Below are positions 62,071 to 64,000 of a stretch of 64,000 nucleotides of DNA, one piece after another. Origin of the DNA: Straminergon stramineum. Lineage: Eukaryota; Streptophyta; Bryopsida; Hypnales; Calliergonaceae. The notes beneath the pieces are model-generated. The model was not told the origin of the DNA and ran no database searches. It saw only the letters and a list, made by a program, of their open reading frames with translations. A program made the translations under genes and the position numbers. Position 1 is the first letter of the stretch; every line of letters begins with the position of its first letter. Location of the stretch: the NCBI GenBank assembly GCA_963920665.1, contig OY987266.1:25160248-25224247 (forward strand), given 5' to 3'.

Positions 62071-63887
62071 CGTTAGGGGAAAAAGACAAAAAAAAGTGGA
62101 TGGAATTGTCAAAATCATCTCTATGAAATATGAGATTTGCCAATATTTGGATGAAGTTTCCTATACTTAAGAGTCATGTTGTGGATTCGATGAGTGAAAG
62201 ATGGATGATCACAATTGAAGGATTTGTCTAACCTACTTGCATTCTATGGGGGTGTCATCCTCAAAACTTCCATCTTATGTCACTCATCTCAATCATCTTC
62301 CATGCCTTGATCTCTCATTGTAGTCTAGCAATTGGAGGTCAAAACTGATTCAATTAATTATTGGTAAAAAACCAACACGTAGGTTATGTTGGTAAGGTAA
62401 TTACACTAGCATGCTTTTGAATAACAACAATTTAGCATTGTTTCTATAATTAAATTGATTGATTTTTGTTGGGTCTTGTCAAATTTCAAAAGAGTTTTCT
62501 AGATTTCTGTTCTCAAGTATTTTGTGGACATTATATGAATAAAGTATGAATTTCAAAGTGTTGAAAATAAGTTCATGCAAAAGTGACCCTCCACTCTCAC
62601 AAATAGAGGTAGTACATTTTAGGCAAGAGTATGTAGGGGTGCTTTTGGATAGTAGTTATAATAATGTTACCTTACTTAATTATATAATTATATAAAATTT
62701 CATTGAAAGAAATTCATGGTTGAAGTCAACATATTCTAGATGACATTTAGTATTTTCTATAACATGCAAACACGAATTGGCAACAAGTTTTCATGTCACA
62801 AAACATACTCTTGTCACTTAGGATATGTTGACCCTAATACAATTTCTTCTAGTTCTAGATTATAAGGTACACTATGAATATGAGAGTGTACATGATGGTA
62901 TAAAAGCATCATCAATGCAATATGCCAAACATCCCAACAAACTAACTCCAAATGTTCAAGGTCTTTTTTTATCTTCTTTAAGTTTGCTTTTGTTGTGTAC
63001 AAACACATTGTGCCAAGATCATGTAATGCCAACATGTATCAAATATGAATAAACAACAATTATAGTGATGCAACCATTACTTTGAAAGTGCCTAAGCATT
63101 ATCATTCCTACATCCAAGAACATGAATGAGGTGAAGCTCACCTCTAATAAACACTAATGTGTCAAGATGTGAATACACCTTGCATGGAATTCCATGGAGT
63201 GGTTTACCAAACAATGTACAACCCTTGGTGCAACACAAGGCCTCACAATGACTATAATACTTTAGTTTGCATGTAGATATAGACAAATTCATCACTCCAT
63301 TTTGAAGATCGTTAGTTACTTTGCATTTAAAAAATAAAATAAAATCCTTGGTTTACCTTCCTTCTATTGAATATGTGATTGTTTGAATCAACTAAATTAA
63401 TTCAAACCCTTTTTGACATTGAGAACATGCTCTCCCACTAGTAGAAACATGGGTTGCATAGACTTGAGATACATGCCCCCAAAGACCTACAACTAGTCTA
63501 GTTGGTCATGTCGTCTTCTTGTGGGTCTCTTTTTTAGTTTACACAACCCATATTCTTACTAAATAGTGCAGATCCTCGGATTCTCAATTTCATTACACTT
63601 GAAGGATGGAAAATTCAGAGTTATGTCTTCATCTTGCACAAATGAAGAAAGATCAATTTTTGATGACAAAATGAACCTCATTGATCAAGCTCTTGTCAAT
63701 TGTTTCCAAGTAAGGTAGGAGGTTTATAAATATCTCAAGCTCTAAATGTAATGTGTCTTCTATCTAGAAATGAGTGATATGTTTCTTGAAATATCTTATT
63801 ATTGTCATTGATGAGGTAGGTAGGCTTAAATTGACCTCCTAAATTATAAACCTCCTTCATTAAAAAGTAATCCCCAATGTGATTTTC
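62071..63887. other. Gene-free AT-rich stretch
   Basis: Frames around 62,814-63,295 are open on both strands but have no recognisable domain. Nothing else supported. Confidence 0.45.
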
Positions 63888-63891
63888 TTAA

Positions 63892-64000
63892 CCCCCTAAG
63901 GACCAAGGCCTTTTTTTGCAAAAAACACACTAAAAACTGCCATTTCTATGGCAAAGAGTAAAAAAAATTGAAAATCATATTTTTTTTGAAAATCTAACCT
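63892..64000 (+). mobile_element. Left part of a TTAA element, cut by the window end
   Basis: TTAA (63,888-63,891) then CCCCCTAAGGACCAAGGCC, and interior words (CCATTTCTATGGCAA, GAGTAAAAAAA) shared with the reverse of family E. The right end lies outside. Confidence 0.6.

Noticed and set aside
62814..63295. Copia-like pol fragment
   Set aside because: No integrase or reverse-transcriptase motif is found in any frame.

Overview
This is nuclear DNA of a land plant. The evidence is plant-type spliced genes (a cytosolic uL2/RPL8 ribosomal protein and a RidA deaminase with a plastid-type N-terminal extension), GT-AG introns, telo-box promoter motifs and a non-autonomous CACTA element. A non-seed plant is possible, but I cannot fix the lineage. 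Confident protein-coding content is small: four loci in 64 kb. The rest is AT-rich DNA made largely of short inverted-repeat transposons, many nested.

Layout. 1-19.2 kb is gene-poor, with two small membrane-protein ORFs (6.5-7.0 kb), a decayed coiled-coil-like relic (7.8-8.2 kb), a nested MITE pair (10.5-11.0 kb), a 1.2-kb CACTA element with an AAT target duplication (11.4-12.7 kb) and several other MITEs. 19.2-35.5 kb is a large inverted duplication. Its core arms (22,218-25,366 and 30,063-33,211; paired positions sum to 55,429) look identical and each carries a complete RPL8 gene, so the two copies are divergently transcribed around a 4.7-kb spacer. Outer arm parts are the same duplication but clearly diverged. 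38.6-45.9 kb is a second, older inverted duplication: about 1.08-kb arms holding a promoter/leader exon/leader intron flank two convergent, unrelated genes, a SMIM8-like (DUF4500) membrane protein on + and RidA on -. 46-64 kb is almost entirely transposon-derived.

The most distinctive signal is a set of short element families that begin 5'-CC(C/T), are flanked by TTAA and share CCCCTAAA-type termini. The target site is shown directly at 50.4-51.1 kb: two elements sit in TTAA sites inside the two ends of a third, and removing them leaves a 222-bp element, the same length as the intact copy at 1.9 kb. TTAA duplication with CCC termini is the signature of the piggyBac superfamily, which to my knowledge is hardly known from land plants. 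No transposase is visible here.

RPL8 acts in the cytosolic large ribosomal subunit, RidA in plastid detoxification of reactive enamines/imines; the SMIM8-like protein has no known role. No functional linkage among them is evident. Shared features are structural: gene pairs or promoters embedded in inverted duplications whose junctions involve transposons.
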